Assembly: GCA_029261925.1 (NCBI GenBank)
Contig: JAJDAJ010000091.1
Location: 1-64,000, forward strand
Direction of reading: 5' to 3'
From: Deltaproteobacteria bacterium
GTDB taxonomy: Bacteria > Myxococcota_A > UBA9160 > SZUA-336
Length of the DNA stretch: 64,000 nt
This document shows, one piece after another, positions 8,663 through 18,028 of this stretch (the first letter of the stretch is position 1; each line of letters begins with the position of its first letter). The position numbers and the translations under genes were made by a program. The notes under the pieces were generated by a model. The model ran no database searches and had not been told where the DNA came from. It saw only the letters and a list, made by a program, of their open reading frames with translations.

Positions 8663-9883
8663 ATGAGCCAGCCCCAGCCCCGCATCGTCGATGCCGACGG
8701 TCACGTGCTCGAGCACCCGACCAGGATGGTCGACTACATGCCCGCCAAGTACCGCGACCGCTGCTGGCGGATCGAGGCCGACCCCGACGGGACCGAGTGG
8801 CTGCACTTCGACGGCCGGCGCAGCCCGGGCAACGGCATGGCGCTGGCGGGCGCCGGAGGCATGACGCTCGAGGAGCGCAAGCGCTGCGTCGCGGGCGAGT
8901 ACAAGTACACGGAGATCCGCAGCGGCGCCTACGACCCGGCGCGGCGTCTCGAGGAGCTCGGCGTGGACGACATCGAGCAGGCCGTGGTCTACCCGACGCA
9001 GCTCCTGGGGATCTCGAGCCTGAAGGACCAGGAGTTCGCCGAGGCGCAGGCCATGGCGTACAACCGCTGGGTCGCCGAGTACTGCTCCTATTCGCCGACA
9101 CGGCTGTTCGGCATCGCAGCGATCCCGCAGCAGGACATCGGTCGCGCCGTCAAGATGCTCGACCACGTGCGCGAGCTGGGGCTCGTGGGCGTCTTCCTGC
9201 GCCCGAATCCCAGCGTCGAGGGCACGTGGTTTTGCGAGTCCATGTACGACCCGCTCTGGGCCCGGCTCGAGGAGCTCGAGCTGACCGTCGGCCTGCACCC
9301 GTACCTGGCGCCCGACATGCCCGGCGCGGTGCGCTCGCTGGGCCTGGGCAACTTCGTCGCGCCCGGAGCGAAGGCCAATCCGGGTCTCGAGGATCCGGAC
9401 TCCGAGACCTACGGGATGCGCAACATCTTCTTCACCCAGGCGCTCGGCAATCCGTTCGACATGCAGATCGCCATGTCGATGATGATCTGCGGCGGCGTGC
9501 TCGAGCGCTTCCCGCGCCTCAAGGTGATCTTCCTCGAGGCGAACGGCGGCTGGATCGTCCCGTTCCTGGAGCGCCTGGACCACCACTACGAGATCTTCCA
9601 GTGGGAGGTCCCGCAGATGAAGATGAAGGCGTCGGAGTACTTCAAGCGCCAGTGCTGGATCTCGTTCGATCCCGACGAGTCGACGCTGCGCATGACCGCG
9701 GAGAGCCCGCTGGTCGGCGCCGATCGGATCATCTGGGCCAGCGACTACCCGCACCCCGACGCGAAGATCCCCGGGGTCGTCGACGAGCTGCGCGAGGCCA
9801 TGGACGGGCTCGACGCCGCCGCCCAGGAGCGGATCTTCGGCCTGAACGCGGTGGATCTCTACTCGCTGCCCGAGGTCGCCTGA
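8663..9883 (+). CDS. Amidohydrolase (metal-dependent TIM-barrel hydrolase/decarboxylase)
   Basis: The 406-residue protein is an amidohydrolase-2 family TIM barrel of the ACMSD-like group. It has the N-terminal DADGH metal motif (in place of HxH), a central GLHPYL strand-end histidine and the C-terminal WASDYPHPD motif carrying the conserved metal/catalytic Asp. Members hydrolyse or decarboxylate aromatic and other ring-derived acids. It is first in a tight same-strand run with an MFS transporter (4 bp gap), enoyl-CoA hydratase, SDR and thioesterase, suggesting uptake and breakdown of one substrate. A paralogue of the same family lies at 15968-17083. Confidence 0.85.
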   Translation: MSQPQPRIVDADGHVLEHPTRMVDYMPAKYRDRCWRIEADPDGTEWLHFDGRRSPGNGMALAGAGGMTLEERKRCVAGEYKYTEIRSGAYDPARRLEELGVDDIEQAVVYPTQLLGISSLKDQEFAEAQAMAYNRWVAEYCSYSPTRLFGIAAIPQQDIGRAVKMLDHVRELGLVGVFLRPNPSVEGTWFCESMYDPLWARLEELELTVGLHPYLAPDMPGAVRSLGLGNFVAPGAKANPGLEDPDSETYGMRNIFFTQALGNPFDMQIAMSMMICGGVLERFPRLKVIFLEANGGWIVPFLERLDHHYEIFQWEVPQMKMKASEYFKRQCWISFDPDESTLRMTAESPLVGADRIIWASDYPHPDAKIPGVVDELREAMDGLDAAAQERIFGLNAVDLYSLPEVA

Positions 9884-9887
9884 TCTC

Positions 9888-11198
9888 TTGAGCGCACCTG
9901 AGCCTGACCCGGGCGCGGACGCGCCGTCCGTGCCCGCTCGCGTCGGGTTCGCCGATCCGTACACGCGCTACGTGATGGGCGTGATGTTCCTGGTCTACGT
10001 CGTCAGCTACGTGGACCGGCAGCTGGCGGCCGTGCTGCTCGAGCCCATGCGCGTCGAGCTGGGCGCCACCGACACGCAGATGGGACTGCTGACCGGCGTG
10101 GCGTTCGCGATCTTCTACGCGACGCTGGGCGTGCCGATCGCGCGCTGGGCGGATCGCGGCGTGCGCCGCTCGATCATCGCCCTGGGCCTCGCCGTCTGGA
10201 GCGGGATGACGGCACTGACCGGCCTCGGGCGCAGCTACGCCATGGTGATGCTGGCGCGCATCGGCGTGGGCGCGGGCGAGGCCGCGGCGGGTGCGCCCGG
10301 CCACGCGCTGCTGTCCGACTACTTCCCGCCGCACCAGCGCGGCCGCGCGCTCGCGCTGTACTCGGCGGGCGGCGCGGTCGGCGGCGCGCTCGGCATGTGG
10401 CTGGGCGGACACCTCGGCGACCTCTACGGCTGGCGCGCCACCTTCATCATGGTGGGTCTGCCGGGCCTGCTGCTCGCCGCGGTGGTGCGCTTCAGCGTGC
10501 GCGAGCCCCCGCGCGGGCGCTTCGACGGGGGTCCCCCGCGGCGCGAGCCGCTCCGGAACGTGCTGCTGTACCTCTGGCGCTGCCGCTCCCTGCGCTGGAT
10601 GACGCTCGCCGCCACGCTGCACGTCTTCGCCGGCTGGGGCGCGTCGAACTGGCAGCCCGCCTTCCTCGAGCGAATCCACGGAATGAGCCGCAGCGAGATC
10701 GGCTTCTGGCTCGGCCCGGTCGTGATGACCGGCTCGTTCAGTGGCGGGCTGTTCTGGGGCTGGGTGGTCGACGCGCGCGGCCGCCACGACATGCGCTGGT
10801 ACACCTGGGTCCCCGCCGTGGTGACGCTGGTCTCCATGCCCTTCGCGTACGCCTTCGTGCTCTGGCCCGATGACCGCGCCGTCTGGTTCCAGATCATCTC
10901 GGCGTTCTTCGGCAACTGCTATGCGGGCGCGACGTTCGCCATGGCACAGGGTCTGGTGCCGGCGCACATGCGCGCCATGGCGGCGGCGGGCGTGCTCTTC
11001 GTGATGAACCTGGGCGGGATGGGCCTGGGGCCGACCGTGATCGGCTTCCTGAACGACTTCCTCACGCCGCGCTTCGGCATCGAGGCCATCCGCGTCTCGC
11101 TGCTGATCATCGGTGTGCCGCACATCCTGGCCTCGGTGCTCAACTTGCTCGCGGCGCGCACCCTGCGAGAAGATCTGGCGGCCGCGGCAGGTCAGTAG
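9888..11198 (+). CDS. MFS transporter
   Basis: The 436-residue protein has about 12 hydrophobic helices and the major facilitator loop motif between helices 2 and 3 (VPIARWADRGVRRS). Helix 1 carries SYVDRQLAAVLL, typical of the spinster-like/anion:cation symporter branch. The start is TTG, four bases after the amidohydrolase stop, so translation is probably coupled. In context it likely imports the compound handled by the operon. The substrate is unknown. Confidence 0.85.
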   Translation: MSAPEPDPGADAPSVPARVGFADPYTRYVMGVMFLVYVVSYVDRQLAAVLLEPMRVELGATDTQMGLLTGVAFAIFYATLGVPIARWADRGVRRSIIALGLAVWSGMTALTGLGRSYAMVMLARIGVGAGEAAAGAPGHALLSDYFPPHQRGRALALYSAGGAVGGALGMWLGGHLGDLYGWRATFIMVGLPGLLLAAVVRFSVREPPRGRFDGGPPRREPLRNVLLYLWRCRSLRWMTLAATLHVFAGWGASNWQPAFLERIHGMSRSEIGFWLGPVVMTGSFSGGLFWGWVVDARGRHDMRWYTWVPAVVTLVSMPFAYAFVLWPDDRAVWFQIISAFFGNCYAGATFAMAQGLVPAHMRAMAAAGVLFVMNLGGMGLGPTVIGFLNDFLTPRFGIEAIRVSLLIIGVPHILASVLNLLAARTLREDLAAAAGQ

Positions 11199-11224
11199 GC
11201 GTTCCGCCGGCGCAGGAGATCCCC

Positions 11225-12034
11225 ATGTCCGAGCCCATCGTCCTGGTCGACAACGACGCCGGCATCGCCACCGTCACGCTGAACCGCCCCGGGTCGCTCA
11301 ACGCGCTGTCCCGCGCGCTGGTGGCCGAGATCAGCGCGAGCTTCGAGCGCCTCCAGGCCGCCGAGGACGTCGATGCCGTCATCCTGACCGGCGCCGGCCG
11401 CGCCTTCTGCGCCGGCGTCGACCTCAAGGAGCTGGGCTCGGGCGCGAGCACGCTCACCGACGGGCCGGCGCCCGCCAGCGGAAGCTCCGAGCGACTGATC
11501 GACGCCCTGGCGGCCTTCGACCGGCCGATCATCGGGGCGATCAACGGCGTGGCGATCACCGGAGGCTTCGAGCTGGCGCTGATGTGCGACCTGCTGATCG
11601 CCTCCACGCAGGCGCGCTTCGCCGACACCCACGCGCGGGTCGGGATCGCGCCCGGGTGGGGACTGTCGCAGAAGCTCTCGCGCATGATCGGCATCGGGCG
11701 CGCCAAGGAGGTCAGCTTCACCGGGAACTTCATCGACGCGGCGCAGGCCGAGCGCTGGGGACTGGTGAACCGGGTCGTCGAGCCCGACGCGCTGCTCGAC
11801 GTGTCCCGGCAGCTCGCCCGCGACATGCAGGAGTGCGACCCGCGCACCCTGCGCCGCTACAAGCGCATGATCGACACGGGCTACGCGACCAGCTTCGGGG
11901 AGGGCATGGAGATGGAGTGGCGCGAGTCGCAGGAGCACATGCGCGGCGTCACCCCCGAGGCGGTCGCTGGTCGCCGCGCAGCCATCCAGTCGCGCGGGCG
12001 CGACCAGCAGAAGCGTCCGGCGGATGGCGCATGA
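11225..12034 (+). CDS. Enoyl-CoA hydratase/isomerase family protein
   Basis: The 269-residue protein belongs to the crotonase family. The oxyanion-hole segments are visible: AGVDLKELGS near residue 60 and the GVAITGGFELALMCDLLIAS segment near 105-125, followed by FADTHARVGIAPGWGLSQKL. A C-terminal EGMEMEW..SQEHMRG segment is common in hydratases of this group. It probably hydrates a 2-enoyl-CoA, or acts in an equivalent crotonase reaction, in the pathway encoded by the operon. Its stop codon overlaps the start of the next gene (ATGA). Confidence 0.87.
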   Translation: MSEPIVLVDNDAGIATVTLNRPGSLNALSRALVAEISASFERLQAAEDVDAVILTGAGRAFCAGVDLKELGSGASTLTDGPAPASGSSERLIDALAAFDRPIIGAINGVAITGGFELALMCDLLIASTQARFADTHARVGIAPGWGLSQKLSRMIGIGRAKEVSFTGNFIDAAQAERWGLVNRVVEPDALLDVSRQLARDMQECDPRTLRRYKRMIDTGYATSFGEGMEMEWRESQEHMRGVTPEAVAGRRAAIQSRGRDQQKRPADGA

Positions 12035-12843
12035 GGGCGCAGGGCGTCGCGCTGGTGACGGGCGCGAGCCGCGGCATCGGCCGCGCGATCGCACTCGACC
12101 TGGCCCGGGCCGGCTTCGACGTGGTGGCGACCATGCGCGATCCGGCCGCGGGCGCCGATCTGCCCGGTCTCGCGGGCGACGCGACGGGCAGCCTGCGCGT
12201 CGAGCGCCTGGACGTGACCGATCCCGACACCATCCGCATGCCCGATGGCCTGCGCGTGCTCGTGAACAACGCCGGGACCGAGGGCGAGTACCTGCCCGTC
12301 GAGCACCAGCCGGTCGAGGCCTACCGCGAGATGTTCGAGGTAAACGTGATCGGCTGCGTGCGCACCATGCAGGCGGCGATCCCCGTGATGCGCGTCGGCG
12401 GCGGCGGCGTCATCTGCAACGTGACGTCGAGCTCGTACCTGGCGGCGCAGCCGCTGTACGCCGCCTATCGCGCGAGCAAGGCGGCGCTCGGTGCGGTCGG
12501 CGAGAGCCTGCGCGCCGAGGTCGCGGGCATGGGGATCCGCGTGGTCGAGATCATGCCGGGACCGGTCGATACCGACATGCTGCGCGGCTCCGATCGCATG
12601 CCGGAGGCCGCGCGCTTTCTCGAGTACGCCGCGCTGGCGCAGCGCGTCTGGGACGGCCGCAAGGGCGTCGAGGATCAGATCACCCCCGCGGCCGACGCCG
12701 CGGCGCGGGTGCGCCAGGCGATCCTCGACGACGATGCGCCTCTGCGCAACGGCTGCGACCCGCTCGCGGACCAGCTGCTCGACGCCTGGCGCACCTCGAG
12801 TGACGAGGCGCTGATGCGCCAGTTCATCCCGGAGCTTGATTGA
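12031..12843 (+). CDS. Short-chain dehydrogenase/reductase (SDR)
   Basis: The 270-residue protein is a classical SDR. It has the TGASRGIG dinucleotide-binding motif near the N-terminus, NNAG near residue 80, and the catalytic Tyr146-x3-Lys150 (YRASK). It starts at ATG 12031, overlapping the hydratase stop by four bases, and its own stop overlaps the next TTG start. Tight coupling suggests the same pathway, for instance oxidation of a hydroxyacyl-CoA or an alcohol. The real substrate is unknown. Confidence 0.87.
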   Translation: MRAQGVALVTGASRGIGRAIALDLARAGFDVVATMRDPAAGADLPGLAGDATGSLRVERLDVTDPDTIRMPDGLRVLVNNAGTEGEYLPVEHQPVEAYREMFEVNVIGCVRTMQAAIPVMRVGGGGVICNVTSSSYLAAQPLYAAYRASKAALGAVGESLRAEVAGMGIRVVEIMPGPVDTDMLRGSDRMPEAARFLEYAALAQRVWDGRKGVEDQITPAADAAARVRQAILDDDAPLRNGCDPLADQLLDAWRTSSDEALMRQFIPELD

Positions 12844-13739
12844 GCGCCGCGCGCTCCGGAAGCGCCGGGGAGGCGGAGGTGGCCGTGCAGCTTCCGCCGG
12901 TGTGCACGCTCGACGCCGGGGGGCGGATCCTGCCCTCGGCCTACGCCGCCAGCCCGTGGCTGCCCGGAGCGCAGCACGGCGGGGCCATGATCGCGCTGCT
13001 GGCCCGCGCCATCGAGCGTCACCCCGCGGACAGGCCCGTGCGCGTGACGCGCCTGACCGTGGACATGATGCGCGCCGCGCCGATCGCGCCCATCGAGACG
13101 CCGTGCCGCGTGATCCGCTCGGGGCGCATGGTGGAGACGCTCGAGGCGAGCATCGTGTCCGATGGCGTCGAGTACGTGCGCGCGAGCGCCGTGCGCACGC
13201 GCGTTGCCTCGATCGACACGTCGATGGCGCGCGTCCCCGACGGCGGGCCCCCGGAGCGTCAGGAGGGCCGCGAGTACAGCCCCCCCGACGGCGTGATCTT
13301 CTTCGCGCGCTGCATGCAGATGCAGCCGGGGCGCTGCCCGTCGGGCGAGATGATCTGGTACCGCATGCGCACGCCGCTGGTCGAGGGCGAGCCGCTGACT
13401 CCGCTGCAGCGCGCCGCGGCGACGTCGGACTTCGCGTACGGCACGCGCTTCCTGCTGCAGACCAAGCGCGACCGGGAGTTTGTTCCCGACCGCGAGTTCA
13501 CCACCATCAATCCCGACACCACGCTGCAGCTGGTGCGCGACCCTCGCGGCGAGTGGATCGGTCTGGAGTCGCGCACGCACCTGGGCGACGAGGGCTCGGG
13601 GATCGCCAGCGCGGTGGTCTGGGACGCCGCGGGCATCGTGGGCCACGTCACGCAGAGCATCCTGGTGCGCTCCGCTGGCGAGGCACGCCCCGCGCAGATC
13701 GGCTGGTCGACCGCCCGCAGGGACGGGAAGCGTCGCTGA
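12840..13739 (+). CDS. Acyl-CoA thioesterase-like (double hotdog) protein
   Basis: The 299-residue protein resembles TesB-type thioesterase family proteins with two hotdog domains. An early LPGAQHGGAMIALLARAIE segment is typical of the first hotdog helix, and the second half has LLQTKRDREF and a GEWIGLESRTHLGDEG segment seen in acyl-CoA thioesterases. The start is a TTG overlapping the SDR stop (TTGA). It ends the five-gene operon and would release a CoA-bound product as the free acid. Exact activity is not proven by sequence. Confidence 0.78.
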   Translation: MSAARSGSAGEAEVAVQLPPVCTLDAGGRILPSAYAASPWLPGAQHGGAMIALLARAIERHPADRPVRVTRLTVDMMRAAPIAPIETPCRVIRSGRMVETLEASIVSDGVEYVRASAVRTRVASIDTSMARVPDGGPPERQEGREYSPPDGVIFFARCMQMQPGRCPSGEMIWYRMRTPLVEGEPLTPLQRAAATSDFAYGTRFLLQTKRDREFVPDREFTTINPDTTLQLVRDPRGEWIGLESRTHLGDEGSGIASAVVWDAAGIVGHVTQSILVRSAGEARPAQIGWSTARRDGKRR

Positions 13740-13782
13740 GACGTAGCTGGCCGTTCAGTGCCGCGCAGCGCGCTGCATCGTG

Positions 13783-15051
13783 CTAGCGACGGAAGCGCCG
13801 CTCGAGGTGCTCGCGGCGCACGCGGATCTGCTCGCGGCGCTGCTCCGGCCCGAAGGCCGGCGTCGCCGCGGGCAGGTGCTGGCGTAGCTCCGCGAACGGG
13901 ACGACCTTCGCCGTGGGCGTCGGTCGGTCCTCGGTCCAGATCCAGCGATAGGCCAGCGAGCCCGTGCGGCGGCCCTCGGTGTCGATCCAGTTCTGCACGC
14001 CGGGATCCCGGCTCGACACGACCAGGCGCGCCTTCCCGTCGGCATCGACGTGGGCCTGACCGCCGTTGATGCTGGTCTGGCGGTTCGTGAAGTCCGGCGA
14101 CTCGAACCAGCCGAAGCTGTAGTACTGCAGCGACCAGTAGCGCGCGCGCGGCACCTGCGTCTCGACGATCAGCGCCTGGTCATCGGCGAGCTGGAACGAG
14201 CCGCCCCCGTACGCGATGTCCCCGGATCCGCCGGGCACCGAGCGCGGCGCCGAGAGGCGGTTCGCGGGCGTGGCGGCCGCCGAGCGCTGCATGAACGCGT
14301 TCCACGCCGGGATCGAGGTCTCGACCCAGCGCGCGGCGGCCTCGAGCCGGCGCGCCATCTCCCCGGGCGTCAGGGGCCGGGGGTAGGTCGGGCCGGCGCT
14401 CACGCGGCGCAGGTGGAACTCTCCCGGCGACTGCGAGGCCCAGTCCGAGTAGAACTGTCGGATCGACAGGTTGTCGGTGTCCGGCGCGGTCCGGATGCCG
14501 CGCTCCGGGTCGACGTCGGGCCCGATGCGCAGCGTGAAGCGACCCTCCTGGTCGATGTCGAGCTCGGAGCGATCCAGGTCGCCCCGCACGCCCGTCTTGC
14601 CCTGGTGCATGTCGCCGTCGTGGGTCGAGATGATCAGGTCCTCGATCGTGGACAGGTCGCCCCGCAGCTCGTAGCTGGATGCTCCGTCGATGCGCGCCCG
14701 CAGGTAGGTGTTGTCCACGTTGGGGCCGCCCCACTTCGTGACGTCGTCGTCGTGGCGGTAGAAGGCCGGAAACGCCGGGTCGGCGAAGTCCACCTCCCAC
14801 TGGAGCGCCATGCCGACCGTGCGCGCCAGGTGGCGGAAGCCCTCCGCACGCTCGCGCTCGTCGCCGGGGAACTCCTCGCCCAGGATGCTCTGGCCCACGG
14901 CCTTCATGCGCTCGCAGAAGTCCGCCCAGGCCTCGCCGCTCATCAGCGCCTTCGCCGGCGCCTGCGCGACGTCCTGTGCCGGCGCGAGTGCTGGCGCGAG
15001 GCCGAGTGCGAGGCCGAGTGTGAGGATCGCGAGGATCGGAGATCGGGTCAT
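13783..15051 (-). CDS. Secreted DUF1214-domain protein
   Basis: The 422-residue protein starts at ATG 15051 after GGGAGAAG and has a signal peptide of about 25 residues. The mature part matches the DUF1214 family: a long N-terminal helical segment, a central beta-rich part, and the C-terminal run YWSLQYYSFGWFESPDF, QTSINGGQAHVDADG, VVSSRDPGVQNWIDT, GSLAYRW. No catalytic role is established for the family. A second member without a signal peptide lies at 21576-22850, with clear similarity in the C-terminal half. It is convergent with the thioesterase operon. Confidence 0.8.
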   Translation of the reverse strand: MTRSPILAILTLGLALGLAPALAPAQDVAQAPAKALMSGEAWADFCERMKAVGQSILGEEFPGDERERAEGFRHLARTVGMALQWEVDFADPAFPAFYRHDDDVTKWGGPNVDNTYLRARIDGASSYELRGDLSTIEDLIISTHDGDMHQGKTGVRGDLDRSELDIDQEGRFTLRIGPDVDPERGIRTAPDTDNLSIRQFYSDWASQSPGEFHLRRVSAGPTYPRPLTPGEMARRLEAAARWVETSIPAWNAFMQRSAAATPANRLSAPRSVPGGSGDIAYGGGSFQLADDQALIVETQVPRARYWSLQYYSFGWFESPDFTNRQTSINGGQAHVDADGKARLVVSSRDPGVQNWIDTEGRRTGSLAYRWIWTEDRPTPTAKVVPFAELRQHLPAATPAFGPEQRREQIRVRREHLERRFRR

Positions 15052-15133
15052 GGCTTCTCCCGCCGTCCGTGGAGCGGGCCACCCTACGCGGCGCGCGGCG
15101 CGGGCGACAAGCGGACGCGGGAGAGCCGCGGGG

Positions 15134-15649
15134 CTACGCGTGCAGGTTCGCCTCGTAGATCTCCTGCAGGCGCGCTGGTGTGATTCCCTGGCGCTGCTCG
15201 ACCGCGAGCGGATGGTCCGTGGGCTCGAGCGTGAAGCACGGCCGCGTCTTCTCGTCGCGAAGATGTGCCATCAGCTTCAGGGTCAGGGTGTCCGGGTAGC
15301 CGGGCAGCTTGTTCGAGAACCAGCCGAAGTACGGTCCCTCGCGGGCCTGATCGGGGTCGTCGAAGATCTCGACGTAGCGGCGGAAGTTCGTCTCGCTGAC
15401 CGAGGTCCAGATGCCGTAGGCGAAGGTCCCCGACGTCCCCAGGATCGGGATCTCGAGCAGGCCCCGGATGAAGAAGTCCTCGTCATCGATCGTGCACAGA
15501 TCGCTGCCCAGCCTGCAGCGACGCTCGCGCTCGGCCTCCGGGACCGTGTAGAAGTAGTGGGGCGCATCGACCGCGAGGTCCGAGAATCCCTCGTGGTCCT
15601 GCCCGCACTGGCTGCAGGTGAATCGCAAGGCTCCCCCGGTGCAGGTCAT
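15134..15649 (-). CDS. DUF2199 domain protein
   Basis: The 171-residue protein matches the DUF2199 family: an N-terminal zinc-binding-type pair CSQC with GQDHEGF, then LGSDLCTIDDEDFFIRG, then GIWTSVSETNF and GWFSNKLPGYPDTL. No biochemical function is known to me. ATG 15649 was chosen because the longer in-frame opening has low-complexity arginine/alanine content. It lies 82 bp upstream of the start of the DUF1214 gene on the same strand. Confidence 0.75.
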   Translation of the reverse strand: MTCTGGALRFTCSQCGQDHEGFSDLAVDAPHYFYTVPEAERERRCRLGSDLCTIDDEDFFIRGLLEIPILGTSGTFAYGIWTSVSETNFRRYVEIFDDPDQAREGPYFGWFSNKLPGYPDTLTLKLMAHLRDEKTRPCFTLEPTDHPLAVEQRQGITPARLQEIYEANLHA

Positions 15650-15967
15650 GGTCGGCCCATCGACGCCCCGGCCCGTTTCCTGGAGCCTCGCGCCGTCAGT
15701 CCGGCAGCGCACCGCCCGCGCCGAGCCGCGCCCGCGAGCGCCAGTGCCGCGAGCCGCGGGAGCCACGTACTACCTGCAGGGACTCCGGTGCACGGACGGA
15801 TCGCGCGCCACCGGGCCATGCCGCCCGCGGCCGACGCTCGCGGGGGTCCCGGGCGCGGGATCCCGGCCCCCGCAGATGCGAGGACGCCGGCGAATGTGTC
15901 CCTGCAGCGCTCCCGGTATAATCCGGCCAGCTCCGGTCCCGAGCAGACCGGCCCCAGGGAGAGAGCA
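15650..15967. other. 318-bp intergenic region between divergent genes
   Basis: No credible gene is present; short open frames here look like G+C-rich noise. The only clear signal is the TATAAT at 15918-15923 in front of the amidohydrolase gene. Confidence 0.5.
15918..15923 (+). promoter_or_regulatory. Perfect TATAAT -10 element upstream of the amidohydrolase gene
   Basis: An exact TATAAT in very G+C-rich sequence, 45 bases before the ATG at 15968. The hexamer 17 bases upstream does not resemble TTGACA, so the promoter may depend on an activator or another sigma context. Confidence 0.5.
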
Positions 15968-17083
15968 ATGCCCAAGGACTTCCGGATCATCTCGGCGGAC
16001 GATCACGTCAATCCGCCCCCCACCATCTACGCCGAGCGCGTCCCGAAGGAGTGGCGCGACCGCATGCCGCGGGTGGAGAAGCGCGGCGACCGCGAGGTGC
16101 TGGTCTTCGAGGGCAACGAGCGGCCGTTCACCCAGCTCGAGGGCGCCGCGGGCATCCCGTCGAAGGACGTGAAGGTCCTGGCGCAGACCAAGGAGGCGGG
16201 TCGCCGCGGCGGCTGGGACCCGCACGCGCGCATCGAGGACATGGAGTTCGACGGTGTCGACGCGCAGGTGCTCTTCGGCAGCGGCGGGGGCGGCGGCGTC
16301 GCCATCCGCACGCTCGACCGCCCGATGCAGTTGGTGATGATGCGCGCCTACAACGAGTGGGTGTCGGAGTTCTGCAGCGCGTACCCCGACCGCCTGATCG
16401 GCATCGGCGAGATCCCCGTCTGGGACCTCGGCCTGGCGCTGCAGGAGGCCAAGCACTGCGCGCAGCTCGGCCTGAAGGGCGTGCTGATCCCGGCGGTGCC
16501 GGCGTACGAGACCTCGCCGGAGGGCGACCACTCGTACCTGGACCCGCACTACGAGCCGCTCTGGGCCGCCCTGAACGACATGAACCTGCCGATCCACTTC
16601 CACCTGGGCACGCGCCCGGTGAGCCGGGGCATCGACAAGAACCTGATGGTCGCGATCTCCGTCAACAAGACGGTGATGTGCGAGCCCATCGCCACCTTCA
16701 TCTTCTCGGGTGTGCTGCAGCGCTACCCGAACCTGAAGCTGATCTCGGTCGAGAGCGGGATCGGCTGGATGGCGTTCCTGGTCCCGTGGATGGATCACGT
16801 CTTCGAGCGCCATCGCTACCACACGAAGTCGGAGCTGACCGAGCCGCCGGGCTTCTACTTCCACCGCCAGGTGTTCGGCACGTTCATCGACGACGTGGTC
16901 GGCGTGCGCAATCGCGACATCATCGGGGTCGAGAACATCCTGTGGTCCAGCGACTACCCGCACGTGAACAGCTCCTGGCCGTCCTCGCGCGAGTACATCG
17001 AGAAGCACTTCGGCGACGTTTCCGACGAGGACCGCCGGAAGATGGTCCACGATAACGCCGCCAATCTGTACGGGCTGAGCTGA
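15968..17083 (+). CDS. Amidohydrolase (ACMSD-like TIM barrel)
   Basis: The 371-residue protein is of the same amidohydrolase-2 group as the gene at 8663. It has the N-terminal ADDHV metal motif, central PIHFHLGT with the strand-end histidines, and C-terminal WSSDYPHVNSSWP with the conserved Asp. A GGGAGAGAG ribosome site precedes ATG 15968. An SDR gene follows 24 bp downstream, so the pair probably acts on one compound. The two amidohydrolases differ enough in length and central region to have separate substrates. Confidence 0.86.
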   Translation: MPKDFRIISADDHVNPPPTIYAERVPKEWRDRMPRVEKRGDREVLVFEGNERPFTQLEGAAGIPSKDVKVLAQTKEAGRRGGWDPHARIEDMEFDGVDAQVLFGSGGGGGVAIRTLDRPMQLVMMRAYNEWVSEFCSAYPDRLIGIGEIPVWDLGLALQEAKHCAQLGLKGVLIPAVPAYETSPEGDHSYLDPHYEPLWAALNDMNLPIHFHLGTRPVSRGIDKNLMVAISVNKTVMCEPIATFIFSGVLQRYPNLKLISVESGIGWMAFLVPWMDHVFERHRYHTKSELTEPPGFYFHRQVFGTFIDDVVGVRNRDIIGVENILWSSDYPHVNSSWPSSREYIEKHFGDVSDEDRRKMVHDNAANLYGLS

Positions 17084-17107
17084 TCTGCCTCCGCGGACCC
17101 CTCCCTC

Positions 17108-17866
17108 GTGAAGCTCGCGGGCCGGAGCGCCGTCGTCACGGGTGCCGGTACCGGCATCGGCGAGGTGTACGTGCGGGCGCTGGCAGGTGAGGGCGCGTCC
17201 GTGGCGGTCGCGGACATCGACCTGCCCGCGGCCGAGCGCGTGGCGGCGGAGCTGCGCGAGGCGGGTGCCACGGCCGTGGCGCTCGAGGTCGACGTCGCCG
17301 ACGAGCAGCGCGTCGACCACGCGATGCGCGCCGCGGCCGGGCAGCTCGGGGGCGTGGACATCCTGGTGAACAACGCCGGCCTGTACATGGACGACTACAG
17401 CGGTCCCTGCGCCGCGCTCGACCGGGCGCGCTGGCGGCGGCTGCTCGACGTCAACCTGACCGGCGCGCTCAACTGCGCCGCGGCCGCGCAGCCGCTGATG
17501 CGCGAGCGCGGCGGCGGGGTGATCATCAACCAGAGCTCGGTGGGCGCGTACATGGGAATCGCCAGCGCGTACGCGGTGACCAAGCGCGCGCTGAACGCCC
17601 TGACGGTGGCCCTGGCCGCCGAGCTCTCGGTCGACGGCATCCGCGTGAACGGCATCGCGCCGAGCTCGATGGAGTCCGACACGCGCCCGGCGCTGCGCTG
17701 GTGGCCCGAGGAGCGGCGCCAGGACTTCTTCGACCAGCAGCTCATCAAGCGCGCGGGGCACGTGAACGACCTGGCCGGGGCGCTGATCTTCCTGTGCTCC
17801 GACGACGCGAGCTTCATCACGGCGCAGACGCTGCTGGTCGATGGCGGCCTGGCGCGGCCGATGTAG
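17108..17866 (+). CDS. Short-chain dehydrogenase/reductase (SDR)
   Basis: The 252-residue protein is a classical NAD(P)-dependent SDR. It has TGAGTGIG near residue 12, an acidic residue after the second strand (VADIDL, suggesting NAD(H) preference), VNNAG near 88, and catalytic Tyr155-x3-Lys159 (YAVTK). The C-terminus ends with the common LLVDGG pattern of 3-oxoacyl-ACP reductase-like enzymes. The start is GTG, 24 bases after the amidohydrolase stop. Substrate unknown. Confidence 0.87.
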   Translation: MKLAGRSAVVTGAGTGIGEVYVRALAGEGASVAVADIDLPAAERVAAELREAGATAVALEVDVADEQRVDHAMRAAAGQLGGVDILVNNAGLYMDDYSGPCAALDRARWRRLLDVNLTGALNCAAAAQPLMRERGGGVIINQSSVGAYMGIASAYAVTKRALNALTVALAAELSVDGIRVNGIAPSSMESDTRPALRWWPEERRQDFFDQQLIKRAGHVNDLAGALIFLCSDDASFITAQTLLVDGGLARPM

Positions 17867-17933
17867 CCGGCGCGCAGCCCTCATGCAGCTTCCCGGCAGC
17901 GGTGACGCGTCGGGCAGCAGTGACGACAGGAAG

Positions 17934-17949
17934 TGTGATCCGGATCACG
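17934..17949. promoter_or_regulatory. CRP-like palindrome (site A)
   Basis: TGTGA-TCCGGA-TCACG matches the CRP consensus TGTGA-N6-TCACA at nine of ten positions. It lies between the SDR stop and the thrombospondin-3 gene, about 87 bases (centre) before ATG 18029. The 16-base stretch from 17935 recurs identically at 46669. Two further GTGACG half-sites lie just upstream. Confidence 0.65.
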
Positions 17950-18028
17950 TCCCGGGTGTCCGCCCCTGTCGATGGATGTCCACAGGAGGGGCCTATCTCG
18001 CGAGGCCACCGGCCGGGGAGGGATGCCC

